Source of the DNA: JAWPMT01 sp965242775
GTDB taxonomy: Bacteria > Bacteroidota > Bacteroidia > Cytophagales > Cyclobacteriaceae
Length of the DNA: 64,000 nt
Assembly: GCA_965242775.1 (NCBI GenBank)
Contig: CBDETI010000012.1
Location: 1 to 64,000 of the forward strand
Direction of reading: 5' to 3'
Each line of letters begins with the position of its first letter. The first letter of the stretch is position 1. The position numbers and the translations under genes are program-made. The notes under the pieces are model-generated. The model was given only the letters and a program-made list of their open reading frames with translations, had not been told where the DNA came from and ran no database searches. Shown in pieces: positions 36,646 through 46,151 of this stretch.

Positions 36646-37416
36646 TCACACCAGCCTGAGATCGACGAATTCAAAAGCCACATCTTGGGGTGTACCTGTG
36701 TCATCTTTAAAATGATAATGATGTGTTTCAACGGTGCCTGTTTTTACACTGATTCGATTCTTAAATATCGGGCCATTGGTAACAAAAGTGTGAAATTCGC
36801 CATGCTCACCACATGGGTCTATGGGTGTAGGTAGCGCTCGCAAGAATTCATTGTCATAGGGCCGTCCTGGAAGCGAATTGAGATCATTGTATTGCTTTCC
36901 GGCACAAATAATTGCTTCAAAACCCTGATCGATGAATGCTGTTGCCACCAGTTGCGTGTCTACACCCCAAATAGGATAGGTACCCGTGAGGCCGTAAGAC
37001 AGTAATAGGCCGTCTCTGTATGCTTTCAGGTCTTCCAAAAAGATGTCTCCAAAACCTACATGTTTTATGCCTCGGTTTTTTAGGTCACGATAATAGGCTT
37101 TCATAGTGGTTTCAAAACTACGATTGCTGCTGTCCGACGGCACTTCCAAAAACACAATCGGAAGATCTAATGCGTGGCCCTGCGCCTCTATGAGTTCCAT
37201 GCTTACCCCATGCATTCCAACCCTTTTTGTTTGGGCATTGACGGTCGTATGTAATTCTACTACCTTGAAATCCCCGTCGCTTAGAATTTTCGAAAGGGCC
37301 AATGTACAGTCCTTGCCGCCACTCCAGGCCATCGATAGCGGGACCTTATCTGATTTAAGGTGAATACCGGTCATCGGGCACAAAGAAGTGCCATTTTGCC
37401 CAGAGTCAAAAGTCAA
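36646..37416 (-). CDS. Dph6-like ATP-pyrophosphatase (diphthine-ammonia ligase family)
   Basis: A 256-aa member of the DUF71/Dph6 family of PP-loop ATP pyrophosphatases. The P-loop motif is MAWSGGKDCTLAL. The family's second half carries GFGDIFLEDLKAYRD, GTYPIWGVDT and PCGEHGEFHTFV. In eukaryotes and archaea the family amidates diphthine on EF-2; bacteria lack diphthamide, so the bacterial substrate is unknown, with proposals including B12-linked steps. An inner ATG at 37374 (MTGIHLKSD) is an equally good start. It stands alone between exported proteins. Confidence 0.85.
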   Translation of the reverse strand: MTFDSGQNGTSLCPMTGIHLKSDKVPLSMAWSGGKDCTLALSKILSDGDFKVVELHTTVNAQTKRVGMHGVSMELIEAQGHALDLPIVFLEVPSDSSNRSFETTMKAYYRDLKNRGIKHVGFGDIFLEDLKAYRDGLLLSYGLTGTYPIWGVDTQLVATAFIDQGFEAIICAGKQYNDLNSLPGRPYDNEFLRALPTPIDPCGEHGEFHTFVTNGPIFKNRISVKTGTVETHHYHFKDDTGTPQDVAFEFVDLRLV

Positions 37417-37453
37417 AAACTACCAGGTTTATGTCACTCCATGGTTCTGGTTG

Positions 37454-39115
37454 TCACATTGATGGAACTTTTCGGAAATTGAGGGTGCGACTTCCCTCGG
37501 AAAACAGATCAAACCCTGTGATTTTGCCATCAGGGTCTTCCTTAAAAGTGATACTTCTGAAATACCAACGATCACCCTCAAAAAGGTTCTCCTCAATGGG
37601 TGTGAGGGAGAAGTTTCCCGATCTGACGTTTTTCGCTATTAGTCTATTGGCCTCCGCTTGAATCTGAAAGGTTAGCTGTAGCTCCGGGTGAATGAAGATC
37701 CCCTCAAATTTTGTCAGATCGGACACCTTGAAATCTGGTGCGATGCTTCGAAATCGACTTGGATTACTATCATTTAGTTGAAAGTGCATGCGGGACTCAC
37801 TACTAGCCGCATCCGTAAAACTGACAAATACTTCTTCATCGTAGGGCATGATCATTTGGAACTTATCCTCACCTACCGGCAAAAGGCTGCTTGTTTGCCC
37901 GGGTCTGACATACCGCAACGTGTCATTTTCAAGTGTAATTTCCCTGGAAAATTGTCCACGGATATCCCAATACTTGCCTTCATAGGCGCGGAGTTGATTG
38001 CCGGAAATGGGCCGAAGCTTCAATTGTTCGTAGTTCACCCTGTCAGGTTTAGGGAACTCATCTTCCAGGAAAAGATAAATGGCCCGGATACCCAGATATC
38101 CGCTGTAACCCATGCCTGCGCTCAAGATAATCACCGATATCTCATGATCAGGAAAAGAGAAAATGGCGCTCGAAAACCCTCCACAGGATCCGATACGATA
38201 CATTTCAGGAATCCCCCGTTCCGCACTCTTGTATCGCTGACCATAGGTATAGCGCCCGTAACTTGGGTACACGTCATTGCCGTCTGTGATTTTAACCACT
38301 TCACTGAGCCTGGACACCAGATTTTTGCTGCCAACCCGCGGGTTAGCAAGGTGAAGCTCCCAAAGCGTAAGATCGGCAATTGAAGAATAGAGATTTATGG
38401 GCCGGAGCACCTCAGCTATTTGCAGTTGTCCCGACGGATCCTCCTGATAAGACAATACCCGGTCCGCCAGGGGTAAGGTGATCTCGGAAAAAGTAGTGTT
38501 TATCATGCCCAATGGCGTGAAGAGATATTTGCTCATCCAATCTGCGTACGGAGTGCCCGATACTTTCGAAATAATGAGGGAGAGCAGTACTTCATCCGTA
38601 TCTGAGTATTGATAGTCCGTCCCTGGTTCGTATGCCAGCGGCAGGTCCCCCACTAGCTCCAAGGTGTTTCCAATAGTAAAGGGTTCATCTTCGCCCCAAC
38701 CGGTAAGTAATTTCAGTGTATAAAGATCCGGTAGGCCGCTGGTCTGTTCCAGCAGATGCCTTACCCGCACGGTGTGCTTGTAGGGCGGAAGCTGTGGGAT
38801 GTACTTTCTGATATCGTCTCCCAGCGATAATTGCCCCTGCTCTTCTAGAAGCAGGATCCCGAAAGCGATGAAGTGCCGCGATAGCTGCGCGACATGAAAA
38901 CGGCTATTAACTGTTGTCGGTCGATCGGAACCTAGCAACTCACTGCCGAAGGCTTTTTGATAAACCACTTCACCTTGATGAAGTATAACTGATGCCAGTG
39001 CTGGTCGATCCTTGGAATCGAATTCTTTGAAGATCTTGTCTATGTCGGCGCTGGTTTGCGCAGTTGCTGCCAAATGGAGTATCATCAGCAGACTGGAAAG
39101 AAGAATGCCTCTCAT
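37454..39115 (-). CDS. beta-lactamase-fold (serine hydrolase) pseudoenzyme, exported
   Basis: A 553-aa exported protein: signal peptide MRGILLSSLLMILHLAATAQ, a beta-lactamase/class C-like domain (about residues 25-350) and a C-terminal beta-barrel (about 370-553). The fold is plain: DIRKYIPQLP, VRVRHLLEQTSGLPD, LLSLIISKVSGTPYADWM, ISVIILSAG. The catalytic motifs are lost. SxxK reads Q77-L-S-R80 in FHVAQLSRHF, YxN reads Y170-S-D172, and the HxG region reads IGSCGGFSS. The frame is intact with no sign of decay. It is therefore probably a binding or regulatory relative of penicillin-recognising hydrolases rather than an enzyme. Confidence 0.85.
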   Translation of the reverse strand: MRGILLSSLLMILHLAATAQTSADIDKIFKEFDSKDRPALASVILHQGEVVYQKAFGSELLGSDRPTTVNSRFHVAQLSRHFIAFGILLLEEQGQLSLGDDIRKYIPQLPPYKHTVRVRHLLEQTSGLPDLYTLKLLTGWGEDEPFTIGNTLELVGDLPLAYEPGTDYQYSDTDEVLLSLIISKVSGTPYADWMSKYLFTPLGMINTTFSEITLPLADRVLSYQEDPSGQLQIAEVLRPINLYSSIADLTLWELHLANPRVGSKNLVSRLSEVVKITDGNDVYPSYGRYTYGQRYKSAERGIPEMYRIGSCGGFSSAIFSFPDHEISVIILSAGMGYSGYLGIRAIYLFLEDEFPKPDRVNYEQLKLRPISGNQLRAYEGKYWDIRGQFSREITLENDTLRYVRPGQTSSLLPVGEDKFQMIMPYDEEVFVSFTDAASSESRMHFQLNDSNPSRFRSIAPDFKVSDLTKFEGIFIHPELQLTFQIQAEANRLIAKNVRSGNFSLTPIEENLFEGDRWYFRSITFKEDPDGKITGFDLFSEGSRTLNFRKVPSM

Positions 39116-39216
39116 TATTATGTAGGTTTTGAGTTTTCAGGCAAGAATACCCTACTGAGAAGCGCTTTTGTTCGGGAGTTATAAGCTGGGAATACGGATT
39201 TATAAATTTGAATTGC

Positions 39217-40254
39217 CTAGTCGGCTTGCTTGAACCGTGCCGGTGTGGTGCCAGTGATGAGTTTAAATGCAGTATAGAAAGTAGATTTAGAATTGAATCC
39301 ACATTCATAAGCGATCGATTCCAACTTGTGAATGGAGTCGTCGTGCATTGATTTCTTGGCCGCCTCAATGCGGTATTCATTGATAAACCGTGTGAAGTTT
39401 TTGCCCAGGTTATCATTCAGCAGCTGAGAGAGTAGGTGCGGCGAGATGTTGAGCCGAGCGGCGACATCAGAAAGTTTCAGATTTGCGTTCTTGAATAACT
39501 GCTCTTTTCTGATCAACTCATCCAATGTCCTATGCAGTTGTTCAGCCTCGGCTGTTGCAATTTTGCGGTTCCCGTATTTAATAGAGTCCGATAGAAAACC
39601 CGGATCACTTTTTTTGGAGATGTACAGTAACAGCAAGAGATATAATACAAAAGAGAAAGACAGTGCCCCGACAATATAAGAGGTATAATCGACGGTGTTA
39701 TAAGCAATCCAAATTATCGCATTGCCGAGAAATATGCTGGCAATCCACGTGTCGTGAGACGTCCAATCAGGAGCTCCTTTAATTAGGCGGATGAGCGTTT
39801 TTCGAATGTAGAACCCCGAAAGGATCAAATAGACCAACCAGATCAGGTAGATGAGATGAAAAGTAACATACCAAATGTTGGGGTAGGTATCCCATGGATA
39901 CAGGATGTTCACGACAGTTATGGCAATGGCGAGGAGCAGGTAGTGGAAGATCCAGTCGCCGTGTTGCTTGTTTTGCTTTGTTATCGATTTGAGATAGAAG
40001 TAAAGTGATGGGCCTATAAACAGGCAGGCCGACATACCAAACTGTAAGAATCCACCTGAGAGATCTGTTTTAAAATAAAGAAAAACGGACTTGCCAATTC
40101 GAATGCTCAACGCGAGTAGCAGAGATCCCAGGAAGTAATTGGATATGTGCTTGGGTTTTGAGAAAAAAAGGAAATAGAAGGCAATCAAAAGGCCGTTGAA
40201 CGCACCAAGGGCGCTGAAGAAAAACAGCAGTTCGCGACTAAACTCCATTGACAT
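39217..40254 (-). CDS. AraC-family regulator with multi-TM sensor half
   Basis: A 345-aa membrane regulator of the same design as the gene at 21908. About seven helices (residues 5-215, e.g. GAFNGLLIAFYFLFF and YIVGALSFSFVLYLLLLLYI) precede a C-terminal AraC domain. That domain has helix-turn-helix units LSDVAARLNISPHLLSQLLN and ESIAYECGFNSKSTFYTAFK and ends TGTTPARFKQAD. Two ATGs are possible (40254 and 40248). The upstream one is inside a 15-bp palindrome, so the second may be used. Its likely targets are the pseudoenzyme gene downstream, 102 bases away, or the amidohydrolase gene. Confidence 0.9.
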   Translation of the reverse strand: MSMEFSRELLFFFSALGAFNGLLIAFYFLFFSKPKHISNYFLGSLLLALSIRIGKSVFLYFKTDLSGGFLQFGMSACLFIGPSLYFYLKSITKQNKQHGDWIFHYLLLAIAITVVNILYPWDTYPNIWYVTFHLIYLIWLVYLILSGFYIRKTLIRLIKGAPDWTSHDTWIASIFLGNAIIWIAYNTVDYTSYIVGALSFSFVLYLLLLLYISKKSDPGFLSDSIKYGNRKIATAEAEQLHRTLDELIRKEQLFKNANLKLSDVAARLNISPHLLSQLLNDNLGKNFTRFINEYRIEAAKKSMHDDSIHKLESIAYECGFNSKSTFYTAFKLITGTTPARFKQAD

Positions 40255-40266
40255 TGTCTGACAATG
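40252..40266. promoter_or_regulatory. 15-bp palindrome over the AraC gene start
   Basis: CATTGTC, T, GACAATG: a perfect 7-bp inverted repeat around one central base. Its first three bases are the complement of the upstream start codon of the AraC gene. This position suggests autoregulation. Confidence 0.45.
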
Positions 40267-40308
40267 CCAATTTAGCTAGTAACAAGGAGATATTTCTAAT
40301 CGGTTATT

Positions 40309-41682
40309 TTAATTATAACGCGCTTCTAAAAGTTGTAGCACCTCGTCTATCCTCGCCTTAGGAACCCATCGGCCTTGGACCACTATCCCTTCAATCGCCT
40401 GAAGATTGGCAACATCGGTAAGCGGGTTACCCTTGAGAATTACAAAGCTTCGGCTACTTCCCTCACTGATTTGAGCCAGGGAGTTATCCTCAAGGTGTGC
40501 AGCTACATTGATGGTGGAAGTTTGTAAAATCTCCAATGGGCTTAGTCCTGCGGAGGCGTAGGAAGCGAATTCCTCATGGAGAGAAACTCCGGGAAGGACC
40601 CACCTAATGCCTGTATCTGTTCCTGAAATGATTTTTACTCCCGCCCGATGATGGGAGACCATTAGCTCCTTATTTTGCTCGTACAATGGGCTGCTGATTG
40701 GAATTTGACTTTCTGTTTGTTGGAAAAAGTTTTTAGCCGAAGGCGAAAGATAATTTACGTAGGGTGAGGCAGTATATGTGGGGATCTGACTTCTCGACCG
40801 GTTGATTACGGTCAATGTTGGGCAAAACACCGTCCCCTGCGCAATAGCGGCATCAAATATCCTGTTGGAGGGGTGGGAGGAACTTCTAAATTGTGTAAAG
40901 TGCTCAATACTTTTCTGGCCGGCCTGTATCGCATCTACAATGTCCACGCCTGTTGGGACATGACCAATGGGTGGCATGCCGAGTGAGGTAGCGTAACTTG
41001 CCAATGCCTCAAACTGGTCACTTGGAAGAGAAGAGTAGACTTTTATGAAGTCATATCCTTTCCCGTGAAATTCATCAATTTTCTCCCGAACCTCCTGCGC
41101 GGATCTTGTTACTACCGTGAGTGGCCAAAATTCATTGGTACCATCAAAACCCTGACTGGCCACATAGAAATTGGGCCCTAACAGCAATCCTTGCCTTATA
41201 CTGTCTCGAACGGCCACCTGCAAATCTGTTCCCCACATGACCCGTACATTGGTGATTCCCAGTGACAAATACAGAAACAGGTCATAAATCAAATTGGCAC
41301 TACCTATCGTATGGACATGCATATCAGATAAGCCTGGGATTGCGAAAAGAGAACTACCGTCTATGGTAAGTGGAGCCTCGGGCAGGGTACCTGGTGACGC
41401 CAATGTCTGGACGATACCGTCCTCATGTAACAGATCCACTGCCTCAATATTGCCGGTACTGGGATCGACAACTCTAATTTGCCTGAAGAGGATGGACTCA
41501 GCTTGTGGTTCCACAAAAAAGTCGTCCAGCAACTGCTGAATAGTATCTGCACTGGCACCAACGAACTTATTCTCGGGCTGGGGTTGGTTGTCATCGTTGC
41601 TGCATCCGAAAGTGGCAAAAATGCAAATTATCAGAAGCGCCTTTGGCCATTGAGCGTGATTGTGGTTGGGTTTCTGCGCCAT
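40309..41682 (-). CDS. amidohydrolase-family lipoprotein
   Basis: A 457-aa exported metal-dependent hydrolase of the amidohydrolase superfamily (imidazolonepropionase/prolidase-like). The lipobox is FATFGCSND. The metal motif HxH is in SDMHVHTIG, the bridging Lys site in FIKVYSSLP. His ligands lie in PPIGHVPTG and SIEHFTQ, and the catalytic Asp in ISGTDTGIR. The C-terminal beta domain has the typical GNPLTDVANLQ...VVQGRWV. The substrate is likely a cyclic amide or peptide outside the cytoplasm. The first roughly 95 residues between lipobox and barrel are a longer linker and beta half than usual. Confidence 0.9.
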   Translation of the reverse strand: MAQKPNHNHAQWPKALLIICIFATFGCSNDDNQPQPENKFVGASADTIQQLLDDFFVEPQAESILFRQIRVVDPSTGNIEAVDLLHEDGIVQTLASPGTLPEAPLTIDGSSLFAIPGLSDMHVHTIGSANLIYDLFLYLSLGITNVRVMWGTDLQVAVRDSIRQGLLLGPNFYVASQGFDGTNEFWPLTVVTRSAQEVREKIDEFHGKGYDFIKVYSSLPSDQFEALASYATSLGMPPIGHVPTGVDIVDAIQAGQKSIEHFTQFRSSSHPSNRIFDAAIAQGTVFCPTLTVINRSRSQIPTYTASPYVNYLSPSAKNFFQQTESQIPISSPLYEQNKELMVSHHRAGVKIISGTDTGIRWVLPGVSLHEEFASYASAGLSPLEILQTSTINVAAHLEDNSLAQISEGSSRSFVILKGNPLTDVANLQAIEGIVVQGRWVPKARIDEVLQLLEARYN

Positions 41683-41825
41683 ATTCGACTTTATTATTGC
41701 AACAACCAGTGGGCCAAAACCCCTGAATGCCAGGGCGCCGATGGCACGTCTTTGGCCTTTGGGTTCAACTTATTTTGAATCCATAAAAGAATAGACGAAC
41801 TTAGGTTCACCCCAACATTACCCAT

Positions 41826-42374
41826 ATGTCACCCCGTAGAATTTCCCTAGCTAGGGTTTTTAGCATTTTTGGATTGCTTCTGTTTGGTGGAGTCTGCTTC
41901 AGCCAGGTCAACCAGGTCGTGAAATTTGCTGAAGGTGATTATCGACTGCAATTGTATCTACCCGAGGCAGATCTCAGCTCACTGGCCATGGAGCTACAAC
42001 CGAAAAAGAAGTCAAGGTATGTTTCTGAGAACAATGCCGTTATGGATTTTGATTTTGTTGTATACCATCGGACTTCCCACGGCCATCGACCTTTTGGCAA
42101 GATCCGCTATTCGTTAAAAGTCAAATCGCAAGGTGATCTATTACACTGCCAGTTTTACAATTTCCGTTATAGCGAATACAGGCGAAGTGCTCGGTATGGG
42201 CGTATGATGGAAGTGCGAACCAAGCCCAAAACCATGGAATCTGCCAGGACGGAATTGAATGAAGTTCAGTGGGGGACGTTGCAGTGGCGACTGGAAAAGG
42301 CCATCGGTCACAAAGTGAAATCCCTGCTCTCGCTGGATCAATCACGACCTTCTGATACGCTTTCTTCCAGATAA
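41826..42374 (+). CDS. exported protein of unknown function
   Basis: A 182-aa protein with a signal peptide (ISLARVFSIFGLLLFGGVCFS). The mature part is rich in basic and aromatic residues (FAEGDYRLQLYLPEADLSS, DFDFVVYHRTSHGHRPFGKI, RYSLKVKSQGDLLHCQFYNF). It ends with a helical stretch (LNEVQWGTLQWRLEKAIGHK). I do not recognise it. It converges on the LytTR regulator gene with 8 bases between, and there is AT-rich DNA in front. Confidence 0.6.
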   Translation: MSPRRISLARVFSIFGLLLFGGVCFSQVNQVVKFAEGDYRLQLYLPEADLSSLAMELQPKKKSRYVSENNAVMDFDFVVYHRTSHGHRPFGKIRYSLKVKSQGDLLHCQFYNFRYSEYRRSARYGRMMEVRTKPKTMESARTELNEVQWGTLQWRLEKAIGHKVKSLLSLDQSRPSDTLSSR

Positions 42375-42382
42375 TTCGCTTC

Positions 42383-43090
42383 TCAATTCGAAATACCGAG
42401 TCGATCTCCAATTTCTTCGCGCATCTCCCTGCTGATCGGAACACTTGCTCCAGAAGATAAATCAACAGCATATTGATTGTGTTTAATTCTCGAGATGCTC
42501 CTTATCTTTTCGAGATCCACAGCATAAGACCGATGCACTCGAAGAAAATGTGATGGGAGTAGCTGTAGCAACTTATTTAAAGGCTTATCATACAGGATTT
42601 CAGCACCATGGTTCATGACAATTTCACAATAAATACCAGCCGCTCGCACAAAGCTGATTTCAGCAACCTGGATAAATTCGATCCCTCCCTTCATTCGAAC
42701 AGCTAATCGTTGAGAAGCGCCTGTTCCACTTTGTTCAAAGGAAAGAAACCTGTCGACGGCTTTCTGAACCCTTTGCTGCGTGAAAGGCTTGCCAATAAAA
42801 TCCAAAACACCATGTTCGAAGGCTTCCAGGGCCTTGTCCGTGTAGGCCGAAACGACAATAGTATGAAATGACTTATTAAGGAAGGGGGTAAGCACCTCAA
42901 AACCGTTCTGTCCATGCAGGTTCAAATCCAGAAGAAGTAGTTGCACTTCATTTTTTTCTAGAAACCTGTGGGCGTTGCTCACCGAGTCGACATGCGATAT
43001 TTCATGAGCTTCAAATAGAGAATTTTCCACAAAACGTTTTAATCTTTTGGCAACCAGTGGCTCGTCTTCGATCATCAAGATTCGGATCAT
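42383..43090 (-). CDS. LytTR-family response regulator
   Basis: A 235-aa response regulator. The receiver domain has the acidic pair in MIEDEPLV, the phospho-acceptor Asp in LLLLDLNLHG near residue 56, and the Lys in IGKPFTQQ. A LytTR DNA-binding domain (about residues 130-230) has FLRVHRSYAVDLEKIRSISR and the DLSSGASVPISREMREE end. It overlaps the kinase gene start by four bases, forming a standard LytS/LytR pair. The target genes cannot be read from the sequence. Confidence 0.93.
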   Translation of the reverse strand: MIRILMIEDEPLVAKRLKRFVENSLFEAHEISHVDSVSNAHRFLEKNEVQLLLLDLNLHGQNGFEVLTPFLNKSFHTIVVSAYTDKALEAFEHGVLDFIGKPFTQQRVQKAVDRFLSFEQSGTGASQRLAVRMKGGIEFIQVAEISFVRAAGIYCEIVMNHGAEILYDKPLNKLLQLLPSHFLRVHRSYAVDLEKIRSISRIKHNQYAVDLSSGASVPISREMREEIGDRLGISN

Positions 43091-44313
43091 CGGGACATCA
43101 TGATACTTGTTTGAAATCCGTTTTTGAGTTGCCCAAAGTCGATTTGATAGTCAGCCTTTGATTCCTCTAATCTTGCCCTAATGTACTGTAGGCCAACACC
43201 TTCATTGATTTTACCCTTCAGGCTGCGACCATTGTTAAAGACGGTATAAATCACCTGGTCCGGGTCTTCCGTCCTTTTTACATTGAATTCGCCTTCCTGT
43301 CGGTCGCTGAAACCATGGGTTACTCCATTTTCCACCAATGTCAGGAGAATTCCGGGGGGAATGAGCTCCTCTAAGTCCAGGTTTTGGCAATTCAATTCAA
43401 AGCGCTTGTCAAGACGGGCAGACATGACACCAAGATATGACCGGATGAGTTGTAGTTCGTCCCGCACTGGGATCAGTTGCTTCTCGCTCACCTCAGCAAA
43501 CAACCGAAATTCGTCAGATAAGTCCTGCACAAATTGGGAAGCCTTTTTGGGATCATAGTCGATCAATTCTTGCAGGGAGGTCAAAGAATTCAGAATAAAG
43601 TGTGGTTGAATGGTCTTCTTCAAAAGCTGATTTTCCAATCGGGTTGACCTCAAGGTCGCCTTGTGGAATTCTTTTGTCTGCCTCGAAAGCTTTACTCCTG
43701 TGGCCATCATCATAAGCAAGATGAGAATGATGGTGCCCATAAAGTAGCCGAAAGGAACGTATCCGGAAAACCCGGCTATTGACAGCAAAAGCGCTAGCGA
43801 TAACCCAAACAAAAGGGTGTAACCACTTTGATCTTTGCGAATCGCCCAGCAAGTCTGGGCAATGGCGACCCCAAGTCCTGAAAAGATATATGTGGGTTCC
43901 TCGATTGTGAAAAAAGCCAACGCCGACAGTATGGTTACCGCCATTGAAAGTAACCGTTTGAAATGCAGGTCCAGGTAATAGGCAAGAAAAATATTGAGCG
44001 AGACGAGCCCGAAAATGACAGACCAATATATGAGGTCAAAAGCGGTCGCATCCAGCGATGCTATAAGTACCTGATCCGGTGGAAAGGTCTTCAGCCACAC
44101 TTTAAAAACGTGGAATCCACAGAAGCCTGCAAAAAACAGGTAGGCGACCTTGCGCTGGTACCCAAAGTATAGCACCACATTGAACAATGCAGCTGTAATA
44201 AATACAGAGGTAAGTACAAGAAATATATCGTGAATATCCCAGGAGCCCATCACAGCATGTTTATACGAAGGAAGAGCTAAATTGGTGATTTTAGACAACA
44301 AATAAGTTACCAT
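43087..44313 (-). CDS. LytS-type membrane histidine kinase
   Basis: A 408-aa sensor kinase: about seven hydrophobic helices (residues 25-215; e.g. FLVLTSVFITAALFNVVLYF) and a His_kinase domain with the phospho-acceptor His in KTIQPHFILNSLTSL. The HATPase follows with ILLTLVENGVTHGF and a short G-box region (INEGVGLQYIRARLEE). A start at an inner ATG (44250, MGSWDIHDIF) would remove a weakly hydrophobic extension and is as likely. It lies upstream of and overlaps its LytTR regulator. Confidence 0.92.
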   Translation of the reverse strand: MVTYLLSKITNLALPSYKHAVMGSWDIHDIFLVLTSVFITAALFNVVLYFGYQRKVAYLFFAGFCGFHVFKVWLKTFPPDQVLIASLDATAFDLIYWSVIFGLVSLNIFLAYYLDLHFKRLLSMAVTILSALAFFTIEEPTYIFSGLGVAIAQTCWAIRKDQSGYTLLFGLSLALLLSIAGFSGYVPFGYFMGTIILILLMMMATGVKLSRQTKEFHKATLRSTRLENQLLKKTIQPHFILNSLTSLQELIDYDPKKASQFVQDLSDEFRLFAEVSEKQLIPVRDELQLIRSYLGVMSARLDKRFELNCQNLDLEELIPPGILLTLVENGVTHGFSDRQEGEFNVKRTEDPDQVIYTVFNNGRSLKGKINEGVGLQYIRARLEESKADYQIDFGQLKNGFQTSIMMSR

Positions 44314-44430
44314 TGGATTTCTCTGTTGACTTGTCCATTCTCTGCTCGGACTAGGGAAGAGTAAGCAGACTTATTTCATTCCGCCATCCACCGGGTATGT
44401 TCATTTAATTTTTCCCTTTATCTTCAAGTC

Positions 44431-46149
44431 ATGCAAATCGTAGAAAATCCCAATTCATATGATGTGATCATTGTCGGGTCAGGTGCAGGCGGAGGCATGG
44501 CTACCAATATCTTGGCTAAGGCTGGACTGAAAATCGCTCTGGTAGAAGCAGGCCCTCATTTTGATCCGGCCAACCCTGAGGATCAAACTCAGTTGAAATG
44601 GCCCTGGGAGTCACCACGAAGGGGAGCCAGCACCGTTCGGCCCTTTGGTGATTTTGATAGTGCCTATGGGGGCTGGGAGATAGAGGGCGAACCTTACACC
44701 AAAACAGCGGGTACGGAATTTGACTGGTTCAGATCCAGAATGCTTGGCGGCCGAACGAATCATTGGGGGCGGATATCCCTGCGGTTTGGGCCGCTTGATT
44801 TCAAAAGAAAAAACTATGATGGACTAGGAGAGAATTGGCCAATCGGCTATGATGATGTAAAGCCCTATTATGACAAGGTGGACAAGCTTATTGGTGTTTT
44901 TGGTTCACGCGAAAATTTGCCCAATGAACCCGATGGCTTTTTCCTGCCACCTCCTAAACCTCGGCTACACGAGCTTTATTATATAAAGGGGGCGCGAAAG
45001 ACAGGCGTCCCAGTTATCCCATCGCGCTTGTCTATTTTGACACAACGGATCAACAATGAGCGAGGGATATGCTTTTATTGTAGCCAATGTAGCCGGGCAT
45101 GTAGCGCCTACGCGGATTTTTCGTCCGGATCGTGTTTGATTTTCCCTGCTCAAAAGTCGGGAGGCCAGATCGATCTCTTTCTAAATGCGATGGTGAGGGA
45201 GGTCATCACCAATAAAGAGGGGAAAGCCACGGGCATCTCCTACATCAACAAAGAAGACCGCAAAGAGTATCAACTGAAAGGCAAAATTGTAGTGCTGGCT
45301 GCGTCGGCTTGCAGTTCCGCCAGGATTTTGTTGAATTCAAAAAGCACAGTCCACGAAAACGGACTTGGCAATAGCTCGGATGTTGTTGGTAAATACCTGC
45401 ACGACTCTACTGGCGCTAGCCGAGCCGCATTTGTGCCGGAACTGATGAACAGAGATATCTACAACGAGGATGGTGTGGGCGGTATGCACGTCTATACGCC
45501 CTGGTGGTTGGACAATAAGCAATTAGACTTCCCCAGGGGATATCATATGGAGATTTGGGGCGGTATGGGGATGCCTTCCTACGGGTTTGGTTTTGGGGCA
45601 AATGGCCTTGCCAAGTACCTTGGTGAGGAAGTTGGAGGATATGGTAACAAATTGCGTGATGACGTAAAACGCTTCTATGGTTCGGTTATGGGTATCTCGG
45701 GTAGAGGGGAGTGCATTGCCCGGAAGGATAATTACTGCGAAATTGATCCGGATCAGGTAGATGAATGGGGAATACCAGTCCTTCGATTTAACTATACCTG
45801 GTCGGATCACGAACGTCTCCAGGCCAAGCACATGCACGAAACATTTGAGGAGATATTTGACGCCATGGGCGCTCAGGTACTGGGAGAGACTCCAACGAAA
45901 GAGGAAGATTTTGGGTTATTGGCCCCCGGTCGCATCATCCACGAGGTGGGTACGACCAGAATGGGGGATGATCCCAAAACGTCTGTGACCAATTCTTTCA
46001 ACCAACTGCATGACGTGAAAAATGTTTTTATCGTCGATGGCGGTCCGTTTGTGTCGCAGGCAGACAAAAATCCCACATGGACCATCATGGCCCTTGCGTG
46101 GCGCACTTCCGATTACATCATTGATCAGTTGAAACAGCAAAACATTTAG
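44431..46149 (+). CDS. GMC-family FAD-dependent oxidoreductase
   Basis: A 572-aa flavoprotein of the glucose-methanol-choline family. The FAD-binding GxGxxG is in VIIVGSGAGGGMA, and GRTNHWGRISLRF is the second FAD segment. The C-terminal catalytic region is FIVDGGPFVSQADKNPTWTI. A cluster of cysteines (C214, C217, C220, C224, plus C235 after it) lies mid-protein in CFYCSQCSRACSA. The spacing recalls the Cys groups of GMC enzymes that feed electrons to cytochromes or bind a metal cluster. There is no signal peptide; it may be exported with its Tat partner. The subunit 3 gene follows after 2 bases. Confidence 0.93.
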   Translation: MQIVENPNSYDVIIVGSGAGGGMATNILAKAGLKIALVEAGPHFDPANPEDQTQLKWPWESPRRGASTVRPFGDFDSAYGGWEIEGEPYTKTAGTEFDWFRSRMLGGRTNHWGRISLRFGPLDFKRKNYDGLGENWPIGYDDVKPYYDKVDKLIGVFGSRENLPNEPDGFFLPPPKPRLHELYYIKGARKTGVPVIPSRLSILTQRINNERGICFYCSQCSRACSAYADFSSGSCLIFPAQKSGGQIDLFLNAMVREVITNKEGKATGISYINKEDRKEYQLKGKIVVLAASACSSARILLNSKSTVHENGLGNSSDVVGKYLHDSTGASRAAFVPELMNRDIYNEDGVGGMHVYTPWWLDNKQLDFPRGYHMEIWGGMGMPSYGFGFGANGLAKYLGEEVGGYGNKLRDDVKRFYGSVMGISGRGECIARKDNYCEIDPDQVDEWGIPVLRFNYTWSDHERLQAKHMHETFEEIFDAMGAQVLGETPTKEEDFGLLAPGRIIHEVGTTRMGDDPKTSVTNSFNQLHDVKNVFIVDGGPFVSQADKNPTWTIMALAWRTSDYIIDQLKQQNI

Positions 46150-46151
46150 TC

